Below, piece by piece: positions 16,326 to 26,134 of a stretch of 64,000 nucleotides of DNA. A program made the translations under genes and the position numbers. The first letter of the stretch is position 1, and each line of letters starts with the position of its first letter. Origin of the DNA: a bacterium. Lineage in GTDB: Bacteria; Planctomycetota; Planctomycetia; Pirellulales; Pirellulaceae. The notes under the pieces were generated by a model. It ran no database searches. It saw only the letters and a program-made list of their open reading frames with translations, and was not told where the DNA came from. Where the stretch lies: NCBI GenBank assembly GCA_030430075.1, contig JAUIGN010000038.1, forward strand, positions 1-64,000. The letters run 5' to 3'.

Positions 16326-17059
16326 TCGATTTCCATCCGATCGTAACCGAGTTCGGTTTGGGGAAAAATGCGACGAGCGACAGCCAGATTGACTGGGTCG
16401 CGATCTTGAGAAAGCGGGTTGACGTGCGCCAGGACGAGCCGTCCGACGCCGGCCGCGGCGGCGACCTCGGCCACCGGTGTTGTACAACTGTGTCCCGTCA
16501 CGCGCGCCAGTTCCTCCATCCCGTCAGGAAAGTTGCATTCGTGGACCAGCACATCGACGCCGCGAATCAGGTCGACGTAGGGCAAGTCGGCCGCGGCGGT
16601 CGTGTCCGTCACGTAGGCCAGCGACCGATCAGGCCAGTCGATGCGGTAGCCGACCGATCCGCCGGGGTGTTCGAGCGGAAAATAACGAAGCCGGCCGCCG
16701 GACGGCAGGACTTCCTCGTCCGTCAGCGGGAACGGCGTGTAGGGTGGCGGCACCGGAAACAACAGATCGCAGAAGAGGTGTTCCTGGATGGCTGCCAGCT
16801 TTTCGGTTTCCCCGTGCACGCGGACGGCCCGCATCTGTTTCTCGAACGTCACATCGAGGAGAAAGGTTAATCCGACGACGTGGTCCAAGTGAGCATGCGT
16901 GAGGTAGATATCCAGGGTATCCGTCTGCAGGTAGTCACGCACTCGAAACATCGATGTCCCGGCGTCGAAGACCACGCCCAGCTCGGGCAGCATCAGGCAG
17001 GCCGTGTCCCGCTGATCGTTCGGATGGTAGCCGGCCGTTCCTAACAGGAGCAGTTTCAT
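16319..17059 (-). CDS. MBL-fold metallo-hydrolase (RNase Z-like fold)
   Basis: A 246-residue cytoplasmic protein of the metallo-beta-lactamase superfamily. The metal-binding motif is THAHLDH with His55, His57, Asp59 and His60. Downstream metal ligands are probably the His of EHPGGS, the Asp of VTDTT and the His of LAHVNP. The lack of a signal peptide and the overall layout resemble RNase Z/phosphodiesterase-type members rather than beta-lactamases. GAGG ~6 nt upstream supports ATG 17059. Substrate is unknown. The 3' end is built into a family C repeat. Confidence 0.83.
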   Translation of the reverse strand: MKLLLLGTAGYHPNDQRDTACLMLPELGVVFDAGTSMFRVRDYLQTDTLDIYLTHAHLDHVVGLTFLLDVTFEKQMRAVRVHGETEKLAAIQEHLFCDLLFPVPPPYTPFPLTDEEVLPSGGRLRYFPLEHPGGSVGYRIDWPDRSLAYVTDTTAAADLPYVDLIRGVDVLVHECNFPDGMEELARVTGHSCTTPVAEVAAAAGVGRLVLAHVNPLSQDRDPVNLAVARRIFPQTELGYDRMEIEF

Positions 17060-17168
17060 GAATGCCTCACCGGAGCGCCAACCGTCCGTCGTCTGCGTGA
17101 GAGGGGGGAGACGGCACGGGAGAATTCATCGTACGTCAAATCAGCCCGGCGTGCACACTTGACCGCGA

Positions 17169-20100
17169 TTATTGCTGGGGCCCAAACAGTTTTTCCAATC
17201 CTCGGTTGAGCCCCCGGTTGAGCTGATCCTGGAGCACCTGGGATGCCGCCCCGGTGACCGTTTGCTGCGTCATTTGTTGCAGCGCCGACTGGTCCAGCCG
17301 AGGCCGCGACAGGCTCCCTTGAATCGGGATCCGGATCGACTGGCCTTTCAGGCCGGCCAAATACCGGCTGCTGCCCAGCCATTCGTCACGGACATCGATC
17401 TCTGCCACCATCGCCAACGACTGATCCATGCCGACAGACCCACGCGTCCGGATCACGACGTCCTGAACGTTCATCTCCAGGCCGTCGTGGTGCACCCGAT
17501 TGTCCAGCAGTTTGAAGTCGATCTCCTGGCCGGGCAGCGCGAGCCAGTTGTCGGATTGTGGAGCGATCGCCGTCAGCGGCTGGCCCTCCACCAGTGCCCG
17601 GACCTGGGTGCCCACCAGCAGCAACTGCCGAGCCAGCGGTCCCGGACCGATCTGCGCTTGGTGGACCGTCAGCTTGCCTTTGACGTCGGCCGAGCGGGGT
17701 GTGTCCAGCGGGACCGAGGCTCCGTCGAGCATCACGGTGAATGTGCCTTCCGCCGCCGTCGCATCCGCAACCAGCGGCGCGACGTACTTGAGCCAGCTTT
17801 GGCACATGCCGCGGGTGATCTTGACATTTTCGGCACCCGAACCATGGGCAAGCTGCAACACCATGGGCGAACGATTCATCAGCAGGCGGGGCATCAACCG
17901 CAGCGTCCCTTCGGCCAACGGAACTTCCAACGTCCGCGCCGTCGCCACACCGTCCGCCATATCAGTAACCAGCTCGCCGGGACCGATGGTAAAACCTTGC
18001 ACTTCGGCCGACGTCCATGCCAGGCTGCCATGCGCCATCAGTTCGGTCAGAATCGAAGCGGCCTGGCGGGGGACCGAATTCGTCGAAACGGGAGTCTCCG
18101 TGGCCGCCATCAGCGGACCGCGAATCTTGAACGGCTTCGCGTCCCGGCCCTCAAGCATGACGAAGCTGCCCAATTGGGGACGCAACTTCTGCGTCACCCG
18201 CGCCAAGTCATAACCCACTTGTCCGGTCACGTCGAGATAACAGCGGCCAAACGGATCGGACAGCTTGCCCCGCGCCCCCAGGCTCAAAGCATCTCCGGCA
18301 ACTTCGATCTTGTCGAGTCGAACCGTTTGATCCTGGTGGACGTAGCCCACCGTTCCGGCGACCTTCAGCAACGGTTCGGACCACAAGGACCGCCACGTCG
18401 ACTGCGGACCGGGCGGGGTCGACGACGGGAGACCCGCAGACCGCTCGAGCGGGCGGGCATCCGCTGCGGAACGCGTTGCATACGAAAAGTCGGCGACGTC
18501 GGCCTGCAGCACGGCCGTTGTTAATCCGCCGGCGGTCGTCAACTGAATCTGCCCAACTGCCGACCCGGCGAGCTGGTCGCTGGGAGGCCGGTCGGGGTCC
18601 TTGGCCCATTGGGTCAGCCGAGCGAGATCGGCGCGAAACCCGGCGCGGCCTGCAACGACCGTCTCCTGGGGCAGCGATTGCACGCGCACCTCCTCCGCCT
18701 GAAAGGCCAACGAGGCGCTCGCATAGGTTGCCTGGGAAGCGACCAACTCCAGGTCGCGCAGATGGAGATTCGCTTGCGCTCGAAGCTGCACCTCGGGCTC
18801 GCGAATGTCGAGCCCTCCGCCGACCAGATGCAGTTGCTTGATCCGAATGTCCGAACTGTCGATCCGGACCTGTTGCGGCGAGCCGACGCCCTGCACCTTG
18901 GCATCGACGGTTCCCTCGACGGAGATGTCCGCTGCCGGCAACCAGGGCCGCAGCCGTGTCCGCCAAGACTGGAGCTGGCCTTGCAGTTCCGCGCGGAGGG
19001 GAAGCGGTGACGCGGCCGTCAGCGGAGCCACCGGCTGCGTGAGCTCGGCAATCAGCTGATCGCCGGAAGACTCAACACGGAGCGTCGCCTGCTGCAGGCC
19101 GCGTGTCCCGGCCGCGTCCTGCGTTCCCGTCGCTGCGACCTCAACACGTAGCTCCGCCTCGCGCCACGGCGGTAAGTCGCCGTGTGTTAGCTCGAAGTCG
19201 CTCGCCTCCGCCGTCGCCTGCAACGCAACCTGTCCGGGAGCCACCTGGTTCCAGCGCACATCGGTCTGCATCCGGCCTGCCAATCCGAGATCACCCACAT
19301 CGACAAACCGGCTGACCTCCTTGAAGAACTGCGTCAAGTCACCTTGTGCCGCCAGCGTCCCTTGCTGCGGTGTACCGCTCGCATCCAGGCGAAAGAAGCT
19401 GGCCTGGCAGGTCAACTGGTCGACCTGCAGGTCATTTCCGGCCTGGCGGGCAACCAGGGCGACTTCCAGCGGCTCGTCGAAGCGAATCGGGAGCCCGTCG
19501 TGCGTGCCGGCCAACTCCGTCGCGGTGACCTGCGCATTCCATTGGCTGCCATTCCCGGATTGCGCCGCGGCGACGGAACCGGCAATCCGGCCCGACGTCA
19601 ATTGGACCGAGTCACGGATCCGCATCGTGTTGGGGAGCATCTGGGCAATCCGCGCCACGTCGACGTCACCGGCCAACTGGTATTCGCCCCGCCGCCAAAC
19701 GTCGGCCGCCATCCGGGACCAGTCTTCCAGCGGTGAGGCAGAGGTGGTCCCTTGACCCGTCGCCTGTAAGCTCGCCACATCCGACGCGATCACCAGATCC
19801 TTGACGCGCCAAGCGGTCGCTTGACGCGCGAGCTGACCATCCAACCTGACGCGTTGCAGGGCCACACGGTCGCTGCCGAGCCACTGCGGTGCGGCGAGCT
19901 GCAAATCGTCGACCCCCAGCGATTCCACGGAAATCGTTTCCCCCTCAGGATTCCACTCGACCGCAACGTCGCCGGCAAGGGCCCCGCCCAGACGGATCCC
20001 GGGCGCCACGCGCCGTATCACGGCCTCCACCGCGGCCAGATCAATCCGGCGAATCTCCGCCGTGAGATTGCCGCTTCCCATCGCACCTCCGCTGGTCGAA

Positions 20101-20777
20101 CCCGCCTCCGACGCCGGCCGCCCACCCGCCTGCGGTTGCTGCCATCGAAAGTCGGCAACCACCGAACCACCCTGAGCGTCCTGGCCCGTCACGTTGGCTT
20201 CCACGTGGCCTGCCAACAACGCCTCCCGACCCTGGGAAGCAAGCGTCACGTTGATCCCCGCTGCTTCCCATTGTCGCTGCGTGGTTTCGTCCTTGGCCGT
20301 AACGGTCCCGTCGACAATTTCAAGCGTCACGTTGATCGGACCGGCAGCGGTTGACGGTTGATTGAGGAGCGGGGCGAGCGCATCCTCCAGGTTGCTCGTA
20401 TTGCCGCGCAACACAAGGTGCAACTTGGGCTGGTCGATCCGAATCACACCCAGTTGACTGGGATCGAGCATTAGTGACAGGAGGGACTTCTGCGTGCGAG
20501 CCGCTGCCGCCACAAGCAGCGGGTCACCCTGCTCGTCCTGGGCCACAAGATCATTCACGACAATCGGCGACAGCCAGCCGGCCGAAATGGACCCGGTCGA
20601 GATCCGGCCGGCAAAGTCCTCCGTCGCTTGCTCGAGGAACGCCTGTTTGAGCGAACTGTTGACGGCGATCGTGGGCGCAAACCAAAGCAGCCCGCCGACG
20701 ATCAGCAGCAACGACAACACGAACCGGCCGCGGCGACGGGGGCGCGGGGTGCGCCGGCGAAAGAAACCTGACACCAT
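17169..20777 (-). CDS. AsmA-like inner-membrane-anchored protein
   Basis: About 1,202 residues. The start at ATG 20777 is preferred because GAGG lies 5-6 nt upstream; an in-frame ATG at 20807 is possible. An Arg-rich N terminus precedes a single TM segment (FVLSLLLIVGGLLWFAPTI, residues ~18-36), leaving a long periplasmic beta-rich region of alternating polar and hydrophobic repeats (LxLxGxxxxV). The C terminus contains the AsmA-type segment MVAEIDVRDEWLG followed by LKGQSIRIPIQGSLSRPRLD and an amphipathic tail. AsmA/TamB-type proteins are thought to bridge inner and outer membranes for lipid transfer; that role here is inferred from the family. Confidence 0.75.
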   Translation of the reverse strand: MVSGFFRRRTPRPRRRGRFVLSLLLIVGGLLWFAPTIAVNSSLKQAFLEQATEDFAGRISTGSISAGWLSPIVVNDLVAQDEQGDPLLVAAAARTQKSLLSLMLDPSQLGVIRIDQPKLHLVLRGNTSNLEDALAPLLNQPSTAAGPINVTLEIVDGTVTAKDETTQRQWEAAGINVTLASQGREALLAGHVEANVTGQDAQGGSVVADFRWQQPQAGGRPASEAGSTSGGAMGSGNLTAEIRRIDLAAVEAVIRRVAPGIRLGGALAGDVAVEWNPEGETISVESLGVDDLQLAAPQWLGSDRVALQRVRLDGQLARQATAWRVKDLVIASDVASLQATGQGTTSASPLEDWSRMAADVWRRGEYQLAGDVDVARIAQMLPNTMRIRDSVQLTSGRIAGSVAAAQSGNGSQWNAQVTATELAGTHDGLPIRFDEPLEVALVARQAGNDLQVDQLTCQASFFRLDASGTPQQGTLAAQGDLTQFFKEVSRFVDVGDLGLAGRMQTDVRWNQVAPGQVALQATAEASDFELTHGDLPPWREAELRVEVAATGTQDAAGTRGLQQATLRVESSGDQLIAELTQPVAPLTAASPLPLRAELQGQLQSWRTRLRPWLPAADISVEGTVDAKVQGVGSPQQVRIDSSDIRIKQLHLVGGGLDIREPEVQLRAQANLHLRDLELVASQATYASASLAFQAEEVRVQSLPQETVVAGRAGFRADLARLTQWAKDPDRPPSDQLAGSAVGQIQLTTAGGLTTAVLQADVADFSYATRSAADARPLERSAGLPSSTPPGPQSTWRSLWSEPLLKVAGTVGYVHQDQTVRLDKIEVAGDALSLGARGKLSDPFGRCYLDVTGQVGYDLARVTQKLRPQLGSFVMLEGRDAKPFKIRGPLMAATETPVSTNSVPRQAASILTELMAHGSLAWTSAEVQGFTIGPGELVTDMADGVATARTLEVPLAEGTLRLMPRLLMNRSPMVLQLAHGSGAENVKITRGMCQSWLKYVAPLVADATAAEGTFTVMLDGASVPLDTPRSADVKGKLTVHQAQIGPGPLARQLLLVGTQVRALVEGQPLTAIAPQSDNWLALPGQEIDFKLLDNRVHHDGLEMNVQDVVIRTRGSVGMDQSLAMVAEIDVRDEWLGSSRYLAGLKGQSIRIPIQGSLSRPRLDQSALQQMTQQTVTGAASQVLQDQLNRGLNRGLEKLFGPQQ

Positions 20778-20931
20778 GATGACCTCACAAGACTCCGCGA
20801 TAGGCAAACCAGGCCCAAGAGAATTCGGGCGGCGGATTCTAGTGAGGTCGTCTGGATACCGCCAGACCGTATTCTCGGTGCGCCTGCATCGCCAGCAGGC
20901 AACCGCTTGCCGCTAGTCCCGGGGTGGTTGG

Positions 20932-21103
20932 TCGGGGTTACTCATCAGCCGCTCGGCCGTTAGCCTCGGTTCCGTCCATCGCCAAGCGAACCAGAGGCGA
21001 GCGCATTCAGGCGGAGAGGCGCGCCGATTTGGGTAGGTTCACCACAAGCGATTGCAGCACAGTGACTTGCACCAAATGGATGTTCGTTCATGAATCATCC
21101 GGG
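20932..21103 (+). repeat. Family B interspersed repeat, copy B2
   Basis: Shares the ordered blocks of family B: ATCAGCCGCTCGGCCGTTAG, then CGCCAAGCGAACC, GGGTAGGTTCACCACAAGCG, GCACAGTGACTTGCACC and finally GAATCATCCGGG. The last block directly abuts CTA at 21104-21106, the stop codon of the minus-strand oxidoreductase gene. The rest of 20778-20931 shows no gene. Confidence 0.75.
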
Positions 21104-22204
21104 CTAGAGCATGGCAAGCGGATTCTTGCGATTCTCAAGGGGAATTGCGACCGGGCGCTGCTGCCGGTGGGACTCGAAGACCGCCGCGATCATTTCGACC
21201 GTCGTGCGCCCTTCGTATACGCTGCACTCGGGCAGCCGATCCTCTTCAATCGCCGCCAACAAATCGTGGACGGCAAGCACATTGCCGGCATGGAGACCGC
21301 CCGGCTTGAGCGGTTCAGGCTGACCCGGTCCGGCCGACGAGACGGGAATCCACTTCGCGCCGGTTCGACCGGGCGACCACCGCGGATCGGGCAGGTAATG
21401 GACCGCCGGCAGGTACCCGGTGAGGATTTCAATGATCCCCTCGGAACCGTAGATCTGCAGCCCAAACCGGTTCCCCTTGCTCCCTTGATTGCGTTGCGAG
21501 CCAAAGTATGCGGTGACCCCCTGATCCATGCCGTACATCGCGGCGACCGTATCCCCGGCCAACGGCCCGATTCCCTCATTGCCCGCGGCGACATCCTCTT
21601 TGGTGATCGGCCGGTCATCCTGCAGCACCTGTCCGAAACACCAATTCGGCTCGCCGCCGAAGTGGTGCATCAGGTTCATCACGTGGCTGCCCAGCACCCA
21701 GAGGTCTTCGCCGCCGCCGCGCCGATCCTCCTTCCCGCGACCACGCAACTCCAAGACCTTGCCGATCTTGCCGTCAAGTATCATGTCGCGGACGACATGC
21801 AAGATCGGGCTGTAACGAGTCTGGTGCGCGATGGCCAGCTTGATCTTGTGCCGTTCGCACTTCGCGGCCATCTCGTCCGCCTCCTCCAGCGTCCGGCACA
21901 TCGGCTTTTCCATGTAGACGTGCATCCCACGCTCCGCAGCGGCCACCACCATTTCGTGGTGCTGGTCGAGCCACCGCGGACAGACGGCGACGATATCCGG
22001 CTTGGTTTCGTCAAGCATCCGGCGATAGTCGGCAAAACCGAGCGGCGCCTTGAGGCGCTTGACCGCCGCCGCCCGCCCTCCCTCGTGCGGGTCGGAGACA
22101 CCGACAACTTCACATTCGGGAAACTGAGACCAGACCGTATCGATCCCATGGCCCCAGTTGCCCTGGCCCGTATGCCCGATCACGCCAATGCGATATTTTG
22201 CCAC
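21104..22204 (-). CDS. Gfo/Idh/MocA-family oxidoreductase
   Basis: A 366-residue NAD(P)-dependent dehydrogenase-like protein. The N-terminal Rossmann fold has GVIGHTGQGNWGHG as the dinucleotide loop, and EKPMCRT near residue 98 is the family EKP motif with the conserved Lys. The C-terminal alpha/beta domain holds the HQTRYSP and LGSHVMNLMHHFGG segments. GTG at 22204 with AAGGAG 7 nt upstream is the start. No Tat signal is present, unlike many planctomycete members. Substrate is probably a sugar or inositol derivative. Its stop codon is flush with repeat B2. Confidence 0.88.
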   Translation of the reverse strand: MAKYRIGVIGHTGQGNWGHGIDTVWSQFPECEVVGVSDPHEGGRAAAVKRLKAPLGFADYRRMLDETKPDIVAVCPRWLDQHHEMVVAAAERGMHVYMEKPMCRTLEEADEMAAKCERHKIKLAIAHQTRYSPILHVVRDMILDGKIGKVLELRGRGKEDRRGGGEDLWVLGSHVMNLMHHFGGEPNWCFGQVLQDDRPITKEDVAAGNEGIGPLAGDTVAAMYGMDQGVTAYFGSQRNQGSKGNRFGLQIYGSEGIIEILTGYLPAVHYLPDPRWSPGRTGAKWIPVSSAGPGQPEPLKPGGLHAGNVLAVHDLLAAIEEDRLPECSVYEGRTTVEMIAAVFESHRQQRPVAIPLENRKNPLAML

Positions 22205-22414
22205 CTGGGTGCTCCTTCTGCTGTGCGAAAGCGAGAGTCGGCATTGTGACGTCCATCCGTCGTCAACGCAAACATGGACGCCGACGCGGCGCGGTCACGG
22301 TCGCCGACCGGCCTGGATTGCAGTGAGGAACGCGGCACCATCGTTATCGTTGAGACACGGCTCGTACGCCGGGTCGTTACGCTACGTGCATCGTCGTTCT
22401 GAGGCGCAGGCTCG

Positions 22415-22510
22415 CTGGTCATCAATCGTTGGGCGTTGGCGCACGGTTCGTTTCGTTGATCGCCGAGCGAACCGGACGCAAACGTGTTCCGGCCGGGATG
22501 CCTGGTGCGT
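22415..22510 (+). repeat. Family B interspersed repeat, copy B3 (partial)
   Basis: A left-half copy: ATCAATCGTTGGGCG, TTGATCGCCGAGCGAACCGG, CAAACGTGTTCCGGCCGGGA. It lacks the right-hand AAGTTCACC block and runs into the family A array at 22532. It lies between the oxidoreductase start and the methyltransferase 3' end. Confidence 0.65.
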
Positions 22511-22531
22511 GACCTTGCCAGGTTTCCTGGC

Positions 22532-22786
22532 GCGCCGAGCATCACGGGGGACCGCGCCGAGCAATACGGCGGACCGTGCCGAGCATCACGGGGGTGGGAG
22601 ACCTTCGGTCGGCGGTTTCGGCGGGGTCGGAGACCCGCGCCGAGCAATACGGCGGACCGTGCCGACGAGCATCACGGGGGTGGGAGACCTTCGGTCGGCG
22701 GTTTCGGCGGGGTCGGAGACCCGCGCCGAGCAATACGGGGGACCGCGCCGAGCAATACGACGGACCGTGCCGCGCCGTACAGCGGA
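22532..22786 (-). repeat. Family A copies A2 and A3 with 22-bp unit array
   Basis: Two 50-bp family A elements in inverted orientation (22597-22646 and 22683-22732) are embedded in a run of ~22-bp units. Each unit contains GCGCCGAGCA or GTGCCGAGCA followed by a variable 4-5 bases and a GGACC-like end. The pair forms an ~86-bp tandem duplication. The array ends a few bases before the stop codon of the methyltransferase gene (22790). Confidence 0.8.
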
Positions 22787-22789
22787 CCG

Positions 22790-24706
22790 TTAAAACAGGT
22801 CGCGGAGATTGAGGCTCGGCTGGTAATTGCCGGCCAGGCAAGCTTGCCAGGCCAGGGCGTCGGCCGGTTCGTGGCAGGTCGGGTAGGCCTGAACGCACAA
22901 CGACGTCAGCGGCCCGTACGGCTCCCAGGCCTGGCGACGTTCCTCGCAGAATTGGCGCTCCAGTCGATCGCGAAGGTTCAGCGTTTCGCCGACATACAGC
23001 GGCTCGGAATCATCGCCGGTCAGCAAGTAGACGCCCGGTTTCGCAGGAATCTGCTCCAGCGGCAGATCCGTCACCGCCCATTTATCGCCCAACCGCTCGG
23101 GAGGCTCCAAGGTGGCACCGCGGGTACGCGCCTGCGGGATGGCGTTGCGTACCTTGATGGCCGCCCACCGATACTCTAGAGCGCTGAAGCCGGGCGACAG
23201 CCTGCTGGCGTGATCGTCGAATTCTGCGGCCAGCGCCGGGTTGCAGAGGATCTGTTCCAGACTGCCGACGTCGCTGCGATCCAGCATGACCTGGAGAGCG
23301 ATTTCGCTGGCAAAGATGTAGGGATCGCAATCCTCCCAGCCAATCGACGTACGGTTGACGGTGGGAACGTGGGCCAGCTTGCCCGATGTTCGCAAGTGAA
23401 ACAGGAGCCGGTTCCAGGTCTCCGCGCCACCGACGATTCCCAGCCGGCGGCAGGCCGCCTGGTACATGTCGTTGAGCTCGGGATCGCACACCACGCGATC
23501 GATCGAGTAACCGTCGTGCGACAGTTCGAACGCCGCCAGCGCGCCCCGGAGGGTCAAATCCAATTGGACGGCATTGTAGACGTCGTCGACATCGGGGTCG
23601 GCTTGGGGAGGTGCCGTCGTCGTCGCGGGACTGCCGTGATCGAACAGCTTCTGTTGTCGGGACGAACGACGACCGGCCGCTGCGGGCTGCCGGGACCCGT
23701 TCAACTGGCCGTTTCGTGAACCGGTCGCGGGGGCGCTGACCAGCGGTTCGGGGGATCCGTCCAATCGATCTCCGGCACGAACGGCCGCCACGCGCGCTTC
23801 TCCGTGCTGCGCGTAGTCTGCAGAAAGTTCGAAGCCGAGATAGCGGCGACCCAGCTTCTTGGCCACCGCCAGCGTTGTGGCACTGCCGGCGAACGGGTCC
23901 AGCACCAGGTCACCTTCCCGGGAACAGGTGCGAATGATCCGGCCCAGCAACTGCTCGGGCATCTGGCAACCATGAAACCCCTTACGTTCCTTGAACGTGC
24001 CGGCCACCCGGGGGAAATACCAGGTATCTTCGTCCGAGCCGAAACACCGGCTCAGATCCTGGGGACGCAGGGTGAAGGTGTTGTCCTCGTCGTGCGGTAC
24101 GGCGACCTGTGCCGGCGACCAACCCTCGGGATCAACCTGTAAGATCCCGGACGCATCGCCGGGGCGGATGATCCAGGTATCATCCGGCAGCCGCCCCTTC
24201 GAGTTGGCCCGCTTATCGTTGTATACCAACTGCCGCGCCGAAGGGATGCGGTTGAACCGATCGGCCGCATCCAGCTCGCCTGTCTCCTTGTCCGGCAGGC
24301 CGTTGTGAAACGTGAAGTCCGCCGGGTCTTTCACAAAGTGGAACAGGTGCGCGTGGGAACGGCTGAACTTCATCGAGCAGTTCACGCCGAACGTGTAGTA
24401 CCAGACGACCCAACTGCGGCAATGAAAGCCAACCCGTTGACTCTCGATCTTGAGTTCGGCGGCGAATTCGTCGCCAATCGCCAGCCAAAACGTGCCGTTG
24501 GCCTTCAACACGCGGTGCACGGCAGCGATCCAATCACGCGACCAGCCAATGTAGCGATCGGCGGCAAGCTGATCCTCGTAGACGTCGTAATCGTAGCCGA
24601 TGTTGAAGGGCGGATCCGCGAAGGCCAGATCGATGCTTTCCGCCGGCAGGGCCTTCATCCCCTCGATGCAATCACCCGGCTGGATCGTGTTCTCTAATTC
24701 GACCAT
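22790..24706 (-). CDS. DNA methyltransferase fused to degenerate GIY-YIG domain
   Basis: A 638-residue protein predicted to methylate adenine N6 or cytosine N4 in DNA. The amino-methyltransferase has catalytic motif IV DPPF at residues 31-34 before AdoMet motif I DPFAGSAT at 270-277, the beta-class order. Residues ~300-350 are a Pro/Ser/Gln-rich linker. Residues ~375-550 form an unrecognised domain. Residues ~553-638 resemble GIY-YIG: GVY at 558-560, YVG at 571-573, Arg579 and a UvrC-like end with Asn633. At the position of the metal-binding Glu there is Gln621, so nuclease activity is doubtful. No cognate restriction gene is adjacent. GGAG ~10 nt upstream supports ATG 24706. It may be an orphan or regulatory methyltransferase. 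Confidence 0.85.
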   Translation of the reverse strand: MVELENTIQPGDCIEGMKALPAESIDLAFADPPFNIGYDYDVYEDQLAADRYIGWSRDWIAAVHRVLKANGTFWLAIGDEFAAELKIESQRVGFHCRSWVVWYYTFGVNCSMKFSRSHAHLFHFVKDPADFTFHNGLPDKETGELDAADRFNRIPSARQLVYNDKRANSKGRLPDDTWIIRPGDASGILQVDPEGWSPAQVAVPHDEDNTFTLRPQDLSRCFGSDEDTWYFPRVAGTFKERKGFHGCQMPEQLLGRIIRTCSREGDLVLDPFAGSATTLAVAKKLGRRYLGFELSADYAQHGEARVAAVRAGDRLDGSPEPLVSAPATGSRNGQLNGSRQPAAAGRRSSRQQKLFDHGSPATTTAPPQADPDVDDVYNAVQLDLTLRGALAAFELSHDGYSIDRVVCDPELNDMYQAACRRLGIVGGAETWNRLLFHLRTSGKLAHVPTVNRTSIGWEDCDPYIFASEIALQVMLDRSDVGSLEQILCNPALAAEFDDHASRLSPGFSALEYRWAAIKVRNAIPQARTRGATLEPPERLGDKWAVTDLPLEQIPAKPGVYLLTGDDSEPLYVGETLNLRDRLERQFCEERRQAWEPYGPLTSLCVQAYPTCHEPADALAWQACLAGNYQPSLNLRDLF

Positions 24707-24915
24707 TCCCTGGATACTCCCGAATTCCCCGCAGCGGATGGCGAGCGCACAGCCGGCGCACCAACTGGGGTTGGCCGCGAAATGGAGGCATCAGTAACTT
24801 CCGGCAAGGAGCGGCCGAACCAACGCCGAATCCGTTCGTGCCCCGTTCTCGAGCCCTCGTTGGTTCGATCGCCGAGCAACCCGGGCCGGGCGGTGCCGCT
24901 GGAAACGCGCGACGC

Positions 24916-25260
24916 CTACGTCTCAAACACCCGCTGCATACGATTGATGAGGCGATCGATGCCGCCACCGAGAAACTCCTTCTTTTTCTCGCCGGCGACG
25001 TACAAGATCGTGTAAGGCAAGTCGTCGAGTCCGCTGATCCAGGGATTCTCTTTCTTGAACGCTCCCAACCCGGGACGGTCCAGTTCCAGTTTCCCGAACC
25101 GAGTCCCCTGCCAGCGTTCGTCGTCGGACAGGAACTGGTTGAGCTCCTCGGTCCAGGCCAGGCAAGCGGGACAATCCGTCTTGCCCAACATCAGCACGGC
25201 AGTTGGCGCGGCCAGAAAGTCGCGCCAACTGTCGCGTTCCAGGATTTCGAGCTGGCTCAT
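24916..25260 (-). CDS. Thioredoxin-like protein
   Basis: A 114-residue cytoplasmic thioredoxin-fold protein with a CPAC redox motif (Cys30, Cys33) after the first strand (AVLMLGKTD) and a cis-Pro-like LPYTILYVAGE segment. It lies 3 nt downstream of the peroxiredoxin stop codon, so both are almost certainly co-translated. The likely role is electron donor to the peroxiredoxin. CPAC differs from the canonical CGPC, implying a different redox potential. Confidence 0.82.
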   Translation of the reverse strand: MSQLEILERDSWRDFLAAPTAVLMLGKTDCPACLAWTEELNQFLSDDERWQGTRFGKLELDRPGLGAFKKENPWISGLDDLPYTILYVAGEKKKEFLGGGIDRLINRMQRVFET

Positions 25261-25263
25261 GGA

Positions 25264-25788
25264 TCACCCGACGAAGTCTTCGCCCTTGCTCCAGTCCGCG
25301 CCGCACAGACCGCCGCTCTGCAACGCCTGCACCGTCCGCAGAACTTCCTTGGGACTCCGCCCGGCCGACAGGTCGTTGATGGCGACCGAACGAATGACAC
25401 CCTTGTCGTCAACGACGACCGTGGCCCGGTAAGCGATTCCGGCATCCTTCTTCAAGACGCCGAAAGCCTTGGATACGGCGTGGTTCGTATCGCCGATCAC
25501 CGGGTGCGTGATCTCGTTGGGAAACGTTTCGCGATCCGCAAACCAGGCCTTGTGGCTGTAGAACGAATCGGTGCTGGCACCGATCACGGCGACCCCATCG
25601 TCAGCGAAATCTTCCAGCAACTCCTGGAACGACTTGATCTCGGTCGGGCAGACGAACGTGAAGTCCAACGGGTACCAGTACATTACGTACCACTTTCCGT
25701 TGTAATCCTCGCTGCTGATCTTCTTGTTTTCGCCGTTGACATACGCATCGCCGCTCCAGGCCGGAGCAGGTTTTCCAACCAAGCTCAT
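25264..25788 (-). CDS. Typical 2-Cys peroxiredoxin (AhpC/TSA family)
   Basis: A 174-residue enzyme that reduces hydrogen peroxide or organic peroxides. Peroxidatic Cys47 lies in DFTFVCPTE and the resolving Cys162 in GGLCGADW. ATG 25788 is preferred over the preceding TTG because AAGGGAG lies ~8 nt upstream. The first gene of a two-gene unit with the thioredoxin-like protein. The length fits the AhpC family. Confidence 0.93.
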   Translation of the reverse strand: MSLVGKPAPAWSGDAYVNGENKKISSEDYNGKWYVMYWYPLDFTFVCPTEIKSFQELLEDFADDGVAVIGASTDSFYSHKAWFADRETFPNEITHPVIGDTNHAVSKAFGVLKKDAGIAYRATVVVDDKGVIRSVAINDLSAGRSPKEVLRTVQALQSGGLCGADWSKGEDFVG

Positions 25789-26134
25789 CAAATTTCTCCC
25801 TTTTTCGCTTCGTGTCGTATTAATCGTGTGAAGTGGTTGCTGGGGTCGTCACGGAACCATCGATCGTTGCCGGAAAACTGCTGGCCTCGCGCTCGATTCC
25901 GCCAATCATATCGAATGGCGAATTCGCCGGGTAGGGCCGGAGAAGCCGCCGCCAAGCGACCGCGCGCCGGTGAGATGACGTGCGAATTCGCACAATTTGC
26001 CGCCAACCAGCGACCGCGTGAGCACCCGCGGCTGGCCCAGGTTTCGCCCCCGAACAAAGCAAAAGCTCGCAATTCGCACGGCCCCGGCCACGCGACGGGC
26101 AACGGAACCGTTGTCGGGCCCACGGCCTAACCAT
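25789..26134. other. Intergenic region, no gene seen
   Basis: This spacer sits upstream of the peroxiredoxin gene (minus) and of the sigma-54 promoter (plus). It contains several GCGAATTCGC-like palindromes (near 25917 and 25981), which could be operator sites. Overlapping open frames on both strands have no ribosome-binding site or domain signal. Confidence 0.4.
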
